Origin: Spiribacter vilamensis
Lineage (GTDB): Bacteria > Pseudomonadota > Gammaproteobacteria > Nitrococcales > Nitrococcaceae
Assembly (NCBI RefSeq): GCF_004217415.1
Contig: NZ_SHLI01000001.1
Location: forward strand, 1 to 64,000
Reading direction: 5' to 3'
DNA: 64,000 nucleotides
In this document: one piece after another, positions 1 to 9,288 of the stretch
Numbering within the stretch: the stretch's first letter is position 1
Layout: each line of letters starts with the position of its first letter
The notes under the pieces: generated by a model
Told to the model about the DNA's origin: nothing
Seen by the model: only the letters and a program-made list of their open reading frames with translations
Database searches by the model: none
Made by a program: the position numbers and the translations under genes

Positions 1-91
1 GCCGATCGCGATGGAAGACGGCCTGCGCTTTGCCGTGCGCGAAGGCGGCCGCACCGTCGGTGCCGGCGTCGTCTCCAAGATCCTCGAGTAA
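1..91 (+). CDS. tuf: Elongation factor Tu, 3' end (partial)
   Basis: Only the last 29 codons and the TAA stop are inside the window. The reading frame (from base 2) gives PIAMEDGLRFAVREGGRTVG and ends VSKILE, which is the conserved end of the third beta-barrel domain of EF-Tu, the GTPase that delivers aminoacyl-tRNA to the ribosome. The stop is 6 bases before rpsJ, so the tuf-rpsJ linkage of the bacterial str/S10 region is kept and the two are probably co-transcribed. The GTPase domain lies outside the window. Confidence 0.95.
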   Translation, partial: PIAMEDGLRFAVREGGRTVGAGVVSKILE

Positions 92-97
92 TCGGCG

Positions 98-415
98 ATG
101 GCATCGAATAATCAGAAGATCCGGATCCGTCTGAAGGCGTTCGATCACCGGCTGATTGACCAATCGGCTCGTGAGATCGTCGAGACGGCCAAGCGTACCG
201 GGGCCCAGATCAAGGGCCCGGTCCCCTTGCCGACGAAGATGGAAAGGTATACGATTCTGATCTCGCCGCACGTCAACAAAGACGCGCGCGATCAGTACGA
301 AATTAGAACTCACAAGCGGTTGATGGACATCATCGACCCGACGGACAAGACGGTCGACGCGCTGATGAAGCTAGACCTCGCCGCCGGTGTCGACGTACAG
401 ATCAAGCTCTCCTGA
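98..415 (+). CDS. rpsJ: 30S ribosomal protein S10
   Basis: 105 residues, the usual length. It starts [20 protein letters not shown] and carries the conserved loop around [20 protein letters not shown] that reaches into the 30S head. S10 is a head protein of the small subunit and, as NusE, also a transcription antitermination partner of NusB. The gene follows tuf by 6 bases and begins the S10 ribosomal operon. It is followed by an unusually long 175-base gap before rplC. Confidence 0.98.
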   Translation: MASNNQKIRIRLKAFDHRLIDQSAREIVETAKRTGAQIKGPVPLPTKMERYTILISPHVNKDARDQYEIRTHKRLMDIIDPTDKTVDALMKLDLAAGVDVQIKLS

Positions 416-590
416 GTTTCGGGGAACTACTCCGGCACTGGTTTCAAACCAGCCCGCCGGAGCGGGCCTCTTTAGGCCGGCTAGTGTCGGCATCAATTCG
501 ACAGAAACAATTCGGTTGGTTAGCTCCTGGCAGGTGAGGTGTATCCGCATCTGCAGCGATCAGCTCAGCCGATAGAAGAGGATAGCGACG
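416..590 (+). promoter_or_regulatory. Structured rpsJ-rplC intergenic leader (candidate)
   Basis: This 175-base gap has no convincing ORF. It contains adjacent inverted repeats: CTGGTTT/AAACCAG (438-452), GCCCGC/GCGGGC (452-467, four-base loop) and an overlapping GGCC/GGCC (465-478, six-base loop) that shares bases with the second, so the two stems are mutually exclusive. A GCCG/CGGC pair (476-491) and a direct repeat CAATTCG (495-501, 510-516) follow. No clear sigma70 promoter is visible; rplC has a purine-rich RBS at about 574-582. I infer an r-protein-responsive leader or an internal promoter region, but function is unproven. Confidence 0.4.
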
Positions 591-1250
591 ATGGCAATCG
601 GAATCGTCGGCCGCAAACGCGGCATGACGCGGGTTTTTACGGATACGGGTGAGTCGATTCCCGTCACGGTGGTCGAGGCCACGCCGAACCGCGTCACGCA
701 GATCAAAGCGAAAGAGTCAGATGGCTACAGCGCTGTGCAGGTTACTGTCGGCGAGCGGCGTCCGAATCGCGTCAACCGGGCGATCGCCGGGCACGTGGCG
801 AAGGCGGGCGTCGAGATGGGCCGCGGACTCTGGGAATTCCGCCTGGAAAGCGGTGCTGATGCTGGTGTTGAGTCGGGTGGAGCGCTGACTGTTGAGCAGT
901 TCGAGGCCGGTGCATTCGTCGATGTGACGGGCACTTCCAAGGGCAAGGGCTTCGCAGGTACGGTCAAGCGCCACAACTTTCAGACGCAGGACAACTCGCA
1001 CGGCAACTCCGCGTCACATCGTGCGCCGGGTTCAATCGGGCAGGCGCAGGATCCGGGGCGTGTTTTCCCCGGCAAGAAGATGTCCGGGCAGATGGGTAAT
1101 GTTCGCGAGACGACGCAGAATCTGGAAGTGATTCGTGTCGACGTAGAGCGCAATCTGCTGCTGGTTCGAGGCGCGATCCCCGGTCCGGCCAATGCCGACG
1201 TCATCGTTCGGCCGGCTGTCAAGCAGCTCGCTGCGGCGGGAGGTAACTGA
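591..1250 (+). CDS. rplC: 50S ribosomal protein L3
   Basis: 219 residues. The N-terminus ([20 protein letters not shown]) and the conserved [17 protein letters not shown] segment around residues 115-131 identify L3, an early-assembly 23S rRNA-binding protein whose extended loop approaches the peptidyl transferase centre. The Gln methylated in E. coli by PrmB lies in the [12 protein letters not shown] region, and that stretch is conserved. The stop overlaps the rplD start by one base (TGATG), so translation of L3 and L4 is probably coupled. The 175-base leader precedes it. Confidence 0.98.
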   Translation: MAIGIVGRKRGMTRVFTDTGESIPVTVVEATPNRVTQIKAKESDGYSAVQVTVGERRPNRVNRAIAGHVAKAGVEMGRGLWEFRLESGADAGVESGGALTVEQFEAGAFVDVTGTSKGKGFAGTVKRHNFQTQDNSHGNSASHRAPGSIGQAQDPGRVFPGKKMSGQMGNVRETTQNLEVIRVDVERNLLLVRGAIPGPANADVIVRPAVKQLAAAGGN

Positions 1251-1858
1251 TGCAGTTAACATTACAGGGCGATGGCTCGACCATTGAAGTTTCGGAGACC
1301 GTCCTCGGCGCCGATTTTCGCGAGCCGCTGGTCCATCAGGTCGTTGTGTCGTATCTCGCTGGTTCGCGTGCGGGAACGAAGGCACAGAAGACCCGTTCCG
1401 AAGTAAGCGGCGGTGGCGTTAAGCCTTGGCGACAGAAGGGCACGGGCCGGGCAAGAGCCGGTACGATCCGCAGTCCTATCTGGCGCAGCGGTGGGCAGAC
1501 GTTCGCAGCTAAACCGCGCGACCACTCGGTGAAAGTCAATCGAAAGATGTATCGCGGCGCGCTGCGCTCGATCCTTTCGGAGTTGCTGCGCCAAGAGCGG
1601 CTCCAGGTGGTTACGTCGTTCGACGTCGACGGGCCGCGAACGAAAGATGCGCTCGATAAGGTGCGTTCGGTCGTTGGCAGTGAGGATGTCCTGATCGTCA
1701 GTACCGAGGTCTCCGAGTCGCTCTACCTCGCGGTCCGCAATCTGCCGAAGGTGGATGTGCGGGACACGGTGGGCCTTGATCCGGTCACGCTGCTCGCCCA
1801 TGAGAACGTCGTCATGACAACGGATGCGCTTCGGCGTGTCGAGGAGTGGCTCGCATGA
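1250..1858 (+). CDS. rplD: 50S ribosomal protein L4
   Basis: 202 residues, close to the E. coli length. The conserved loop with [20 protein letters not shown] (about residues 45-64) and the following [14 protein letters not shown] line the exit tunnel and are typical of L4. In E. coli L4 also represses its own operon by binding the S10 leader; whether it does so here, perhaps through the rpsJ-rplC gap, is unknown. It overlaps rplC by one base and rplW by four (ATGA). Confidence 0.98.
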   Translation: MQLTLQGDGSTIEVSETVLGADFREPLVHQVVVSYLAGSRAGTKAQKTRSEVSGGGVKPWRQKGTGRARAGTIRSPIWRSGGQTFAAKPRDHSVKVNRKMYRGALRSILSELLRQERLQVVTSFDVDGPRTKDALDKVRSVVGSEDVLIVSTEVSESLYLAVRNLPKVDVRDTVGLDPVTLLAHENVVMTTDALRRVEEWLA

Positions 1859-2154
1859 ACCAGGAACGGATGTACACGGTGCTGCGCGGTCCGCACGTCT
1901 CGGAAAAGAGCACGGTAATCGCGGACGAGGCCAATCAGGTTGCTTTCAAAGTGGCACGCGATGCGACCAAGCGCGAGATCAAGGCGGCCGTTGAGCAGCT
2001 GTTCGAGGTTGTGGTGCGTGATGTGCGCGTCGCGAATGTCAACGGCAAGCGAAAGAATTTCGGACGGATTCAGGGGCGCCGGCCCGATTGGAAGAAGGCT
2101 TATGTAGCGCTTGCAGAAGGCTATGAGCTGGACTTCGTCGGCGGCGTGGAATAA
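1855..2154 (+). CDS. rplW: 50S ribosomal protein L23
   Basis: 99 residues from the ATG at 1855. This start overlaps the rplD stop (ATGA) and has a GAGGAG Shine-Dalgarno 8 bases upstream; a GTG at 1846 in the same frame would add three residues but lacks the [23 protein letters not shown] and the end of the protein ([20 protein letters not shown]) match E. coli L23 throughout. L23 sits at the tunnel exit and is the docking point for trigger factor and SRP. Confidence 0.97.
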   Translation: MNQERMYTVLRGPHVSEKSTVIADEANQVAFKVARDATKREIKAAVEQLFEVVVRDVRVANVNGKRKNFGRIQGRRPDWKKAYVALAEGYELDFVGGVE

Positions 2155-2174
2155 GCGAACAGGACTGAACGATC

Positions 2175-2999
2175 ATGGCAGTGCGTAAAGCAAAACCTAC
2201 TTCCCCCGGTCGGCGATTTGTCGCCCAGCCGGTGAAGAGCGGGCTGCATCGGGGTGAGCCCTATGCGCCCCTGGTCCGGAAGCTGAACAAGAGCGGTGGC
2301 CGGAACAACCAGGGTCGGATCACCACCCGCCATATCGGTGGTGGCCACAAGCGGCGTTACCGCGATATCGACTTCCGGCGCAACAAGGAAGATATTCCGG
2401 CGCGGGTCGAGCGGCTGGAATATGACCCGAACCGCAGCGCGAATATCGCCCTGCTGTTGTACCGGGACGGTGAACGCCGCTATATCATCGCACCCAAAAA
2501 CCTGAAGGTTGGCCAGGAAGTGCGTTCCGGCCAGGGTTCGCCGATCAAGCCGGGCAATACGATGCCGCTGCGCAATATCCCGCTCGGCACGCAGGTCCAT
2601 TGCATCGAGATGCGGCCGGGCAAGGGAGCGCAGATGGCGCGCTCGGCCGGAGCGGGCGTGCAGCTCGTGGCCCGTGATGGCGCCTACGCCACGCTGCGGC
2701 TTCGCTCGGGCGAGATGCGCAAAGTGCTCAGCGAGTGCCGCGCGACCATCGGCGAAGTGAGCAATTCGGAGCATTCGCTCCGGTCGCTGGGTAAGGCTGG
2801 CGCGACCCGGATCGCGGGTCGCCGTCCAACGGTTCGCGGTGTGGTCATGAACCCGGTCGACCATCCCCACGGTGGTGGTGAGGGTCGAACCTCGGGTGGT
2901 CGTCATCCGGTGACGCCCTGGGGTATCCCGACGAAGGGTCACAAGACCCGCAGCAATAAGCGCACCGATAATCTTATCGTGCGCCGTCGCAAACGCTAA
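2175..2999 (+). CDS. rplB: 50S ribosomal protein L2
   Basis: 274 residues, standard length. It contains the conserved C-terminal [18 protein letters not shown] with the histidine needed for peptidyl transferase activity, and the basic tail [19 protein letters not shown]2 is a primary 23S rRNA binder needed for subunit association. It lies between rplW and rpsS in the usual S10 order, with a 20-base gap upstream. Confidence 0.98.
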   Translation: MAVRKAKPTSPGRRFVAQPVKSGLHRGEPYAPLVRKLNKSGGRNNQGRITTRHIGGGHKRRYRDIDFRRNKEDIPARVERLEYDPNRSANIALLLYRDGERRYIIAPKNLKVGQEVRSGQGSPIKPGNTMPLRNIPLGTQVHCIEMRPGKGAQMARSAGAGVQLVARDGAYATLRLRSGEMRKVLSECRATIGEVSNSEHSLRSLGKAGATRIAGRRPTVRGVVMNPVDHPHGGGEGRTSGGRHPVTPWGIPTKGHKTRSNKRTDNLIVRRRKR

Positions 3000-3019
3000 C
3001 GGAAAGGGGTGGATCAGAA

Positions 3020-3295
3020 GTGCCACGCTCGATTCGCAAAGGCCCGTTTATCGATACGCACCTCCTGAAAAAGGTTCAGGAGGCCGCGGAGGCCAACAGT
3101 AAGCGCCCGATCAAGACCTGGTCGCGGCGATCCATGGTAGTCCCGGAGATGGTCGGATTGACCATTGCGGTCCATAACGGTCGTCAGCATGTGCCGGTGC
3201 TCGTTAACGAGAACATGGTCGGTCACAAGCTCGGGGAGTTCGCGTCGACGCGGACATTCAAGGGCCATCAGGCCGACAAGAAGGCGAAGAGGTAA
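3020..3295 (+). CDS. rpsS: 30S ribosomal protein S19
   Basis: 91 residues, starting at a GTG codon. [20 protein letters not shown] and the later [16 protein letters not shown] are the family signatures. S19 forms a dimer with S13 in the 30S head and contacts the A-site tRNA and the inter-subunit bridge. The GTG is preceded by GGAAAGGGGTGG about 11-19 bases upstream, a somewhat distant RBS. It is followed by rplV after two bases. Confidence 0.97.
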   Translation: MPRSIRKGPFIDTHLLKKVQEAAEANSKRPIKTWSRRSMVVPEMVGLTIAVHNGRQHVPVLVNENMVGHKLGEFASTRTFKGHQADKKAKR

Positions 3296-3297
3296 GC

Positions 3298-3630
3298 ATG
3301 GAAACGGCGGCCAGGCTTCGATACGCGATTATTTCGCCGCAGAAAGTGCGGCTCCTCGCCGACCAGATCCGGGGGTTGCCGGTTTCGCGCGCCCTCGAGG
3401 TGCTTGAGTTCAGTCCCCGCAAGGCATCGGGGATTGTGCGCAAGGTGGTGGACTCGGCGATCGCCAACGCGGAACACAATAACGGGGCGGACATTGATGA
3501 GCTGCGCATTGCGCGCATCCAGGTCGATGAGGGCCCGATGTACAAGCGGATTCAGCCACGGGCCAAGGGGTCGGCGAATCGTATCCTGAAGCGGACGAGC
3601 CACATCACCGTGGCCGTTGCTGAGGACTAG
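3298..3630 (+). CDS. rplV: 50S ribosomal protein L22
   Basis: 110 residues, the E. coli length. The core [17 protein letters not shown] and the beta-hairpin region [20 protein letters not shown] are typical; this hairpin lines the exit tunnel near the macrolide site. L22 contacts all domains of 23S rRNA. The gene follows rpsS after two bases and precedes rpsC by nine, keeping the usual S10 operon order. Confidence 0.98.
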   Translation: METAARLRYAIISPQKVRLLADQIRGLPVSRALEVLEFSPRKASGIVRKVVDSAIANAEHNNGADIDELRIARIQVDEGPMYKRIQPRAKGSANRILKRTSHITVAVAED

Positions 3631-3639
3631 GGGTAAGGA

Positions 3640-4302
3640 ATGGGACACAAGGTTCATCCAACAGGGTTTCGGCTCGGTATCACGGAAGACTGGCGGTCGA
3701 TGTGGTATGCGAACAGCAACCGCTTCGGCGAGCAGCTGCATACCGATTACAAGATCCGCAAGTTCATCAACGAGCGGCTGTCGCATGCGTCGATCAGCAA
3801 GATCCGCATCGAGCGTCCGGCCAAGAACGCCCTGATCACGATTCATACGGCACGCCCGGGAATCGTCATCGGCAAGAAGGGCGAGGACATCGATCGCCTG
3901 CGCCGTCAGCTGACGGAGCGCATGGGTATCCCGGTCCACGTCAATATCGAAGAGATCCGCAAGCCGGAGCTTGACGCGCAGTTGGTGGCGGACAGCGTCG
4001 CGCAGCAGCTTGAGCGCCGGATCATGTTCCGTCGTGCGATGAAGCGTGCGGTCGGGAACGCCATGCGGCTCGGTGCGAAGGGCATCAAGGTGCAGGTCGG
4101 TGGGCGCCTCAACGGTTCCGAGATTGCGCGTAGCGAGTACTACCGCGAGGGCAGTGTTCCGCTGCACACGCTGCGGGCCGATATCGACTACGGGCTCGCC
4201 GAGGCGATGACGACTTACGGTGTGATCGGCGTCAAGGTCTGGGTGTTCAAGGGCGAAATCCTCGATACCGATACGGCGCCGAACCAGCGGGCCGCCGGCT
4301 AG
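3640..4302 (+). CDS. rpsC: 30S ribosomal protein S3
   Basis: 220 residues. It begins [18 protein letters not shown], has the type II KH domain with the GxxG-like loop in [18 protein letters not shown] (about residues 68-85), and ends with the S3 C-terminal domain containing [21 protein letters not shown]3 forms part of the mRNA entry channel and the ribosomal helicase with S4 and S5. The C-terminal tail is slightly shorter than in E. coli. Confidence 0.98.
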   Translation: MGHKVHPTGFRLGITEDWRSMWYANSNRFGEQLHTDYKIRKFINERLSHASISKIRIERPAKNALITIHTARPGIVIGKKGEDIDRLRRQLTERMGIPVHVNIEEIRKPELDAQLVADSVAQQLERRIMFRRAMKRAVGNAMRLGAKGIKVQVGGRLNGSEIARSEYYREGSVPLHTLRADIDYGLAEAMTTYGVIGVKVWVFKGEILDTDTAPNQRAAG

Positions 4303-4323
4303 GGCGGTTAAAAGGAGTCAGTC

Positions 4324-4737
4324 ATGCTTCAGCCAAAGCGTACAAAGTTCAGGAAACAGCAAAAGGGTCGTAACAACGGCCTGGCGACCCGCGGTGACAA
4401 GGTCAACTTCGGGGAATTCGGGCTCAAGTCCACGACCCGCGGACCGGTGACGGCGCGGCAGATCGAGGCTGGCCGTCGGGCGATCAATCGCCACGTCCGT
4501 CGTGGCGGCAAGATCTGGATCCGGATCTTCCCGGATGCCCCGATCACGTCGAAGCCGCTCGAGGTCCGGCAGGGCAAGGGCAAGGGCAATGTCGATCACT
4601 GGGCCGCCAAGGTGCAGCCGGGCCGGGTGATCTATGAAATCGAGGGCGTGTCGGAAGAGGTCGCCCGCGAGGCGTTCCGCCGCGCGGCGGCGAAGCTGCC
4701 CGTGCACACCCGGTTCGTCGAACGGACGGTGATGTAA
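4324..4737 (+). CDS. rplP: 50S ribosomal protein L16
   Basis: 137 residues. [17 protein letters not shown] at the start and [20 protein letters not shown] are hallmark L16 segments. L16 binds near the A site and is needed for late 50S maturation. The arginine in the AARVQPG-type segment of E. coli L16 that YcfD hydroxylates is a lysine here (WAAKVQPG). A GGAG Shine-Dalgarno is present and the gene overlaps rpmC by one base. Confidence 0.98.
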   Translation: MLQPKRTKFRKQQKGRNNGLATRGDKVNFGEFGLKSTTRGPVTARQIEAGRRAINRHVRRGGKIWIRIFPDAPITSKPLEVRQGKGKGNVDHWAAKVQPGRVIYEIEGVSEEVAREAFRRAAAKLPVHTRFVERTVM

Positions 4738-4940
4738 TGAAGGCAAACCAGTTGCGAGACAAGACGGTCGAGGGCCTGGAAAAAGAACTCCTCGAGCGTC
4801 GCAAAGAGCAGTTCAATCTCCGGATGCAGCAGGCCACGGGCCAGCTCGCGCGTCCGGACCAGATGACACGGGTGCGCCGGGACATCGCGCGGATCAAGAC
4901 CGTGCTTAATGAGAAGACCAGGGGTGGCAGCGAGTCATGA
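4737..4940 (+). CDS. rpmC: 50S ribosomal protein L29
   Basis: 67 residues, the usual two-helix protein. [19 protein letters not shown] and [20 protein letters not shown] match the L29 core. L29 lies beside L23 at the polypeptide exit and helps SRP and trigger factor dock. The start ATG overlaps the rplP stop (TAATG) and the stop overlaps the rpsQ start (ATGA), so translation along rplP-rpmC-rpsQ is probably coupled. Confidence 0.97.
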   Translation: MKANQLRDKTVEGLEKELLERRKEQFNLRMQQATGQLARPDQMTRVRRDIARIKTVLNEKTRGGSES

Positions 4941-5200
4941 GTAAGAGCGAAAGCGTCAAGCGCACGGTCAACGGTCGTGTGGTGAGCACGGCGATGGATA
5001 AGACGATTACCGTCGTGGTCGAGCGACTCGTCCCGCATCCGCTGTACGGCAAGTACATCCGGCGGACGACGAAGGTCCACGCGCATGACGAGGAAAACGT
5101 CTGCCAGAAGGGGGACTGGGTGTCGGTCGTGGAATGCCGTCCCGTCTCGAAACAGAAAACCTGGCAGCTTGTGGACGTGCTCGAACGGCCCGCCCAATAA
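4937..5200 (+). CDS. rpsQ: 30S ribosomal protein S17
   Basis: 87 residues. The OB-fold core [20 protein letters not shown] followed by [18 protein letters not shown] is diagnostic. S17 binds helices 7 and 11 of 16S rRNA in the 30S body and acts early in assembly. It overlaps rpmC by four bases and is followed by a 30-base gap before rplN, the spot where many gammaproteobacteria switch from the S10 to the spc operon; I see no strong promoter there. Confidence 0.97.
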   Translation: MSKSESVKRTVNGRVVSTAMDKTITVVVERLVPHPLYGKYIRRTTKVHAHDEENVCQKGDWVSVVECRPVSKQKTWQLVDVLERPAQ

Positions 5201-5230
5201 GCAACGACCAATCATAGAGAGTCAATCGCC

Positions 5231-5599
5231 ATGATTCAGATGCAGACGCTGCTAGGCGCGGCGGATAACAGTGGGGCCCGGGAGGTACAGTGCGTGAAGG
5301 TACTGGGGGGTTCCAAGCGCCGTTACGCCGGCATCGGCGACATCATTAAAGTCAGTGTCAAGGACGCCATTCCCCGTGGTCGGGTGAAAAAGGGCGAGGT
5401 CTACGATGCTGTCGTGGTTCGCACGAAGCGCGGAGTGCGTCGTCCGGACGGGTCGTTGATCCGCTTCGACGGTAATGCGGCCGTGCTCCTGAACGCGAAC
5501 CGCCAGCCGGTCGGTACCCGCGTGTTCGGACCGGTGACGCGTGAGCTCCGCACGGAGCGTTTCATGCGAATCATCTCTCTGGCGCCGGAGGTGCTGTAA
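5231..5599 (+). CDS. rplN: 50S ribosomal protein L14
   Basis: 122 residues, exactly the family length. [20 protein letters not shown] and the C-terminal [19 protein letters not shown] are characteristic. L14 forms inter-subunit bridges with 16S rRNA and is the binding site of the silencing factor RsfS, whose gene is also in this window at 41.8 kb. In E. coli this gene opens the spc operon; here it continues the same strand with no visible terminator before it. Confidence 0.98.
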   Translation: MIQMQTLLGAADNSGAREVQCVKVLGGSKRRYAGIGDIIKVSVKDAIPRGRVKKGEVYDAVVVRTKRGVRRPDGSLIRFDGNAAVLLNANRQPVGTRVFGPVTRELRTERFMRIISLAPEVL

Positions 5600-5601
5600 C
5601 G

Positions 5602-5919
5602 ATGCAGAAGATTAAGGCCGGTGACGAAGTCATGGTGATCGCGGGCAAGGACAAAGGGCGGCGCGGTCGCGTCATCCGTGTCGTGCCGGATCGGGATGGC
5701 GTCGTTGTCGAGAATGCGAACAAGGTGAAAAAGCACAAGAAGGCGAATCCCCAGGCCAATGATTCCGGCGGGATCATTGAGCAGGAGAAGCCGCTGCATC
5801 GCTCGAACGTAGCGATTTACAACCCGAGCACCGGTCAGCCTGATCGCGTCGGTGTTCGAGTGGGTGAAGACGGCCGCCGCGTGCGCTTCTTCAAGTCCGA
5901 CAACACGCTGATTGATTAG
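5602..5919 (+). CDS. rplX: 50S ribosomal protein L24
   Basis: 105 residues. The N-terminal KOW motif (AGDEVMVIAGKDKGRRGRVI) and the middle segment KVKKHKKANPQANDSGGIIE identify L24, an assembly initiator that binds the 5' end of 23S rRNA. It follows rplN by two bases and precedes rplE by nine, with a GGTATCGAG stretch ahead of the next start. Confidence 0.98.
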   Translation: MQKIKAGDEVMVIAGKDKGRRGRVIRVVPDRDGVVVENANKVKKHKKANPQANDSGGIIEQEKPLHRSNVAIYNPSTGQPDRVGVRVGEDGRRVRFFKSDNTLID

Positions 5920-5928
5920 GGTATCGAG

Positions 5929-6468
5929 ATGGCCAGATTGCGGGAGCAATACACAAGCAAGATCGTTGAGACGTTGTCGCAGCGATTCGAGTACGCCAAT
6001 CCGATGCAGGTGCCGCGGCTCGACAAGATCGTGGTAAATATCGGCCTCGGTGAGGCGACGCGCGACAAGAAGGTCGTGGACAATGCGTCAACGGATCTTT
6101 CGCTGATCACGGGCCAGAAGCCGATTGTGACCTACACGCGAAAGGCGGTGGCCGGGTTCAAGATTCGTGAGGGCTGGCCCATCGGCGTCAAAGTGACGCT
6201 GCGTCGCGACAGGATGTACGAATTCCTTGATCGGCTGGTCAACATCGCCGCGCCGCGCATCCGCGATTTCCGCGGATTCTCCCCGCGTTCGTTTGATGGT
6301 CGCGGCAATTACAACCTCGGGATCGGCGAGCAGCTGGTATTCCCGGAGCTTGAATTCGACAAAATCGATGCAGTCCGCGGTATGGATATCGCGATCGGCA
6401 CTACAGCAGTTAAGGACGAGGAAGCCATGGCCCTTCTGGAGGGCTTTGGATTCCCGTTCCGCAAGTAA
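5929..6468 (+). CDS. rplE: 50S ribosomal protein L5
   Basis: 179 residues, the family length. [20 protein letters not shown], the segment [19 protein letters not shown] and the end [14 protein letters not shown] are conserved. L5 binds 5S rRNA with L18 and contacts the P-site tRNA. In E. coli the S8 repressor site lies at the start of this gene's mRNA; I did not identify a matching fold by eye. Confidence 0.98.
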   Translation: MARLREQYTSKIVETLSQRFEYANPMQVPRLDKIVVNIGLGEATRDKKVVDNASTDLSLITGQKPIVTYTRKAVAGFKIREGWPIGVKVTLRRDRMYEFLDRLVNIAAPRIRDFRGFSPRSFDGRGNYNLGIGEQLVFPELEFDKIDAVRGMDIAIGTTAVKDEEAMALLEGFGFPFRK

Positions 6469-6480
6469 AGAGGGCAGGAA

Positions 6481-6786
6481 ATGGCCAAGGTTTCCATGGT
6501 CCAGCGAGAGCTCAAGCGTGAGCGGCTTCGCAATAAGCATTCGGCGAAACGCGCCGAGCTTAAGGAGATTATTCGCAGCCCTGCCTCCTCCGAGGAGGAG
6601 CGGGTGGCAGCCCAGGAGCAGCTACAGAACCTGCCCCGGAACGCCAGCCCGGTGCGGGGCCGCAACCGGTGCAATGTTTCCGGCCGGCCGCGCGGTTACT
6701 ACCGCAAGTTCGGTCTTTCCCGGAACATGCTCCGCCAGGCCGCAATGCGCGGTGAGATCCCCGGCCTGAAGCTGTCCAGCTGGTAA
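6481..6786 (+). CDS. rpsN: 30S ribosomal protein S14 (long, zinc-free type)
   Basis: 101 residues, the long form. It lacks the two CxxC zinc pairs of the short form and has a single cysteine in [20 protein letters not shown], the conserved C-terminal motif. The middle shows an acidic stretch ([16 protein letters not shown]) typical of gammaproteobacterial S14. S14 is a late-binding 30S head protein. A purine-rich AGGGCAGGAA precedes the ATG, and a 46-base gap without a clear signal separates it from rpsH. Confidence 0.98.
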   Translation: MAKVSMVQRELKRERLRNKHSAKRAELKEIIRSPASSEEERVAAQEQLQNLPRNASPVRGRNRCNVSGRPRGYYRKFGLSRNMLRQAAMRGEIPGLKLSSW

Positions 6787-6832
6787 GTGGCATGGGCAAT
6801 AGTAACCAGGCAAGGAACCAGGTGACGCGAAC

Positions 6833-7228
6833 ATGAGCATGACCGATCCCATCGCGGATATGCTGACCCGGATTCGTAACGGGCAGACCGCTGAGAAGCC
6901 GGAGGTCTCGATGCCCTCCTCGAAGTTGAAGCTGGCTATCGTCCGTGTGTTGAAGGACGAGGGCTATGTCCACGACTATCGGGTCGAGGGAACCGAGAAA
7001 AAGCCCACGCTGGCGGTAACGCTGAAGTACTACGAGGGCCGTCCGGTCATCGAGGAGATTCAGCGCGTGAGTCGGCCCGGCCTGCGGCGCTTTGAAGGGC
7101 GGGGGACGCTGCCCCGCGTGCGCGGCGGGCTGGGAACAGCCATCATTTCCACCTCGCAGGGTGTTATGACCGACCGGGCGGCGCGCGACGCCGGCCACGG
7201 CGGTGAAGTACTCTGCGTGGTGTTTTAA
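6833..7228 (+). CDS. rpsH: 30S ribosomal protein S8
   Basis: 131 residues. [18 protein letters not shown] and the C-terminal [20 protein letters not shown] and GGEVLCVVF are the family signatures. S8 organises the central domain of 16S rRNA by binding helix 21. In E. coli it is the translational repressor of the spc operon, and that role is likely but not shown here. The gene sits between rpsN and rplF in the usual order. Confidence 0.98.
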   Translation: MSMTDPIADMLTRIRNGQTAEKPEVSMPSSKLKLAIVRVLKDEGYVHDYRVEGTEKKPTLAVTLKYYEGRPVIEEIQRVSRPGLRRFEGRGTLPRVRGGLGTAIISTSQGVMTDRAARDAGHGGEVLCVVF

Positions 7229-7245
7229 AGACGGGATAAACGGTC

Positions 7246-7782
7246 ATGTCGAGAGTAGCGAAGAGTCCGGTAACGATCCCGAGCGGCGTGGAAGTTCGGC
7301 TTGGCGACGATCGCCAGGTCACCGTCAAGGGTGCGAAGGGCGAGCTCCACCACACGATCCACGAATGGGTGGATGTGGCGGAGGAAGAGCAAACGCTTAC
7401 GTTTGCGCCCAATCGCAAGCGTCAGGCGGCGGTTGCGCTGGCAGGGACTACCCGGGCACTGCTGAACAACATGGTGCAGGGTGTCCACGAGGGCTTTGAG
7501 CGTCGTCTCAGGCTCGTGGGCGTCGGTTACCGGGCCCAGGCCAAGGGTGAGACGATCAACCTGACGCTCGGGTTTTCGCACCCGGTGGAGCACGCCGTGC
7601 CCGCCGGGGTAACAGTGGAGACACCGACGAATACCGAAATTGTGGTCCGTGGTGTGGATAAGCAGCAGGTCGGCCAAGTCGCTGCGGATATCCGGGCATA
7701 CCGGCCGCCGGAGCCCTACAAGGGCAAGGGTGTCCGCTACGCCGATGAACGGGTCATCATGAAAGAAGCCAAGAAGAAGTGA
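7246..7782 (+). CDS. rplF: 50S ribosomal protein L6
   Basis: 178 residues, two repeated L6 domains. [16 protein letters not shown] opens the protein and the C-terminal signature [20 protein letters not shown] is intact. L6 lies near the sarcin-ricin loop at the GTPase-associated region. The TGA stop is at 7780-7782 and touches the first possible rplR start. Confidence 0.98.
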   Translation: MSRVAKSPVTIPSGVEVRLGDDRQVTVKGAKGELHHTIHEWVDVAEEEQTLTFAPNRKRQAAVALAGTTRALLNNMVQGVHEGFERRLRLVGVGYRAQAKGETINLTLGFSHPVEHAVPAGVTVETPTNTEIVVRGVDKQQVGQVAADIRAYRPPEPYKGKGVRYADERVIMKEAKKK

Positions 7783-7787
7783 TGGCG

Positions 7788-8141
7788 ATGGAAAAGAAGG
7801 CAGCAAGAGACCGCCGGGCCCGCAAGGCTCGTGCGAAGATGCGGCAGCTCGGGACAGTTCGGCTGACGATTCACCGGACGCCGCGACATACGTATGCGCA
7901 GATCATCTCGGCCGATGCATCGAGGACGCTCGCGTCCGCATCGACGCTCGAGAAAGACATGCGCGGGTCGCTGGCCAATGGTGGCAACGTCGAGGCAGCC
8001 AAGGCGGTTGGCCGGGCGATCGCCGAGCGCGCCACGGCAGCGGGTGTCACCGAGGTGGCCTTCGATCGCTCGGGCTTCAACTATCACGGCCGGGTGCAGG
8101 CAATCGCCGACGCAGCCCGTGAAGCCGGACTCAAATTCTGA
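7788..8141 (+). CDS. rplR: 50S ribosomal protein L18
   Basis: 117 residues from the ATG at 7788, which gives the same N-terminus and length as E. coli L18 ([20 protein letters not shown]) and has an AAGAAGAAG purine tract 8 bases upstream. An in-frame ATG at 7782, overlapping the rplF stop, is an alternative start two residues longer. The body ([20 protein letters not shown]) and the C-terminus ([20 protein letters not shown]) are conserved. L18 binds 5S rRNA together with L5 in the central protuberance. Confidence 0.95.
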   Translation: MEKKAARDRRARKARAKMRQLGTVRLTIHRTPRHTYAQIISADASRTLASASTLEKDMRGSLANGGNVEAAKAVGRAIAERATAAGVTEVAFDRSGFNYHGRVQAIADAAREAGLKF

Positions 8142-8158
8142 ATAGGGGCAGGTAGGCG

Positions 8159-8659
8159 ATGGCGACGAACGATGTCAATGGTGAGGGCCTCCGCGAGAAG
8201 CTCATTACCATCAACCGCGTAGCGAAGGTCGTTAAGGGTGGCCGCCAGTTCGGCTTCACAGCCCTGACGGTTGTGGGTAACGGCGATGGCTCGGTGGGCT
8301 TCGGTTATGGCAAGGCGCGGGAAGTGCCGTTGGCCATTCAGAAGGCGATGGAGCGGGCGCGCTTCAACATGCGGGCAGTCAACCTTAACGGGCCGACGCT
8401 GCAGTACGCTATGACGGGGTATCACGGCTCGAGCAAGGTCTATATGCAGCCGGCTTCCGCGGGTACCGGGATCATCGCGGGTGGCCCGATGCGCGCCGTG
8501 TTCGAGGTCGTCGGGGTTAACGACGTGCTCGCAAAGGCGCTGGGCTCGCGCAACCCGATCAACGTTGTGCAGGCGACGGTCAACGCTCTGACCACCTATG
8601 ATTCTCCGGAGTACGTGGCGGCCAAGCGCGGCAAGACGGTAGAAGAGGTCCAGGGCTGA
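8159..8659 (+). CDS. rpsE: 30S ribosomal protein S5
   Basis: 166 residues. The S5 N-terminal double-stranded RNA-binding signature ([19 protein letters not shown], then [20 protein letters not shown]) and the C-terminal [20 protein letters not shown] are conserved. S5 guards the mRNA entry channel and affects decoding accuracy. The GGCAGG ahead of the ATG serves as RBS; rpmD follows after two bases. Confidence 0.98.
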   Translation: MATNDVNGEGLREKLITINRVAKVVKGGRQFGFTALTVVGNGDGSVGFGYGKAREVPLAIQKAMERARFNMRAVNLNGPTLQYAMTGYHGSSKVYMQPASAGTGIIAGGPMRAVFEVVGVNDVLAKALGSRNPINVVQATVNALTTYDSPEYVAAKRGKTVEEVQG

Positions 8660-8661
8660 TC

Positions 8662-8850
8662 ATGGCTAAGAGTAAGCAGCTTCGTGTCACGGTGGTTCGC
8701 AGCTTTGCCAATCGCGTGGCGAGACACAAGGCGTGTATCGCGGGTCTCGGCCTGCGCCGGATGCACCACAGCGTTGTGGTGGCGGATACGCCGGAGAACC
8801 GCGGGATGATCAATAAGGTCTCCTACATGCTCTCTGTCGAGGAGGTCTAG
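8662..8850 (+). CDS. rpmD: 50S ribosomal protein L30
   Basis: 62 residues, the short bacterial form. [20 protein letters not shown] and the hallmark [20 protein letters not shown] identify L30, a small ferredoxin-fold protein on the 50S. It is the smallest gene of the spc cluster, placed between rpsE and rplO in the usual order with 2- and 3-base gaps. Confidence 0.97.
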   Translation: MAKSKQLRVTVVRSFANRVARHKACIAGLGLRRMHHSVVVADTPENRGMINKVSYMLSVEEV

Positions 8851-8853
8851 AAT

Positions 8854-9288
8854 ATGCGATTGAATACTTTACGTCCGGCACCGGGTTCGCGCCGGGACGC
8901 CGAGCGCGTCGGTCGTGGTGCCGGTTCCGGCATGGGCAAGACCGCGCGCCGGGGTCACAAGGGCCAGAAAGCGCGTAGCGGCGGCTTCACCAAGGTCGGC
9001 TTCGAGGGTGGTCAGATGCCGCTCCAGCGGCGGGTCCCGAAGGTCGGGTTCAGCTCGCACAAGGGTCAGTACGTCGCCGAGGTTCGGTTGCATGAGATCG
9101 GGCAGGTCGACGGCGACCTGGTTACGCTCGAGTCGCTGCAGGCGGCGGGGGTTGTACCCCGCAATGCCCGCGAGGCGAAGGTCGTGCTCTCCGGTGAAGT
9201 CTATCGTGCCGTGACCCTGCGTGGGGTTCGTGCGACGGCGGGCGCCCGGGCAGCGATCGAAAAAGCCGGCGGCAAGGTCGAGGTTTAA
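8854..9288 (+). CDS. rplO: 50S ribosomal protein L15
   Basis: 144 residues, usual length. It has the glycine- and arginine-rich N-terminus ([20 protein letters not shown], residues 23-42) that threads into 23S rRNA and the globular C-terminal domain ending [13 protein letters not shown]15 is a late assembly protein. Its TAA stop abuts the GTG start of secY with no gap, the conserved rplO-secY junction. Confidence 0.98.
   Translation: MRLNTLRPAPGSRRDAERVGRGAGSGMGKTARRGHKGQKARSGGFTKVGFEGGQMPLQRRVPKVGFSSHKGQYVAEVRLHEIGQVDGDLVTLESLQAAGVVPRNAREAKVVLSGEVYRAVTLRGVRATAGARAAIEKAGGKVEV

Noticed and set aside
387-575. A 62-codon frame in the rpsJ-rplC gap
   Set aside because: It starts inside rpsJ, has no RBS or recognisable similarity, and its composition is not that of the neighbouring genes. 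I treat the gap as a regulatory region instead.
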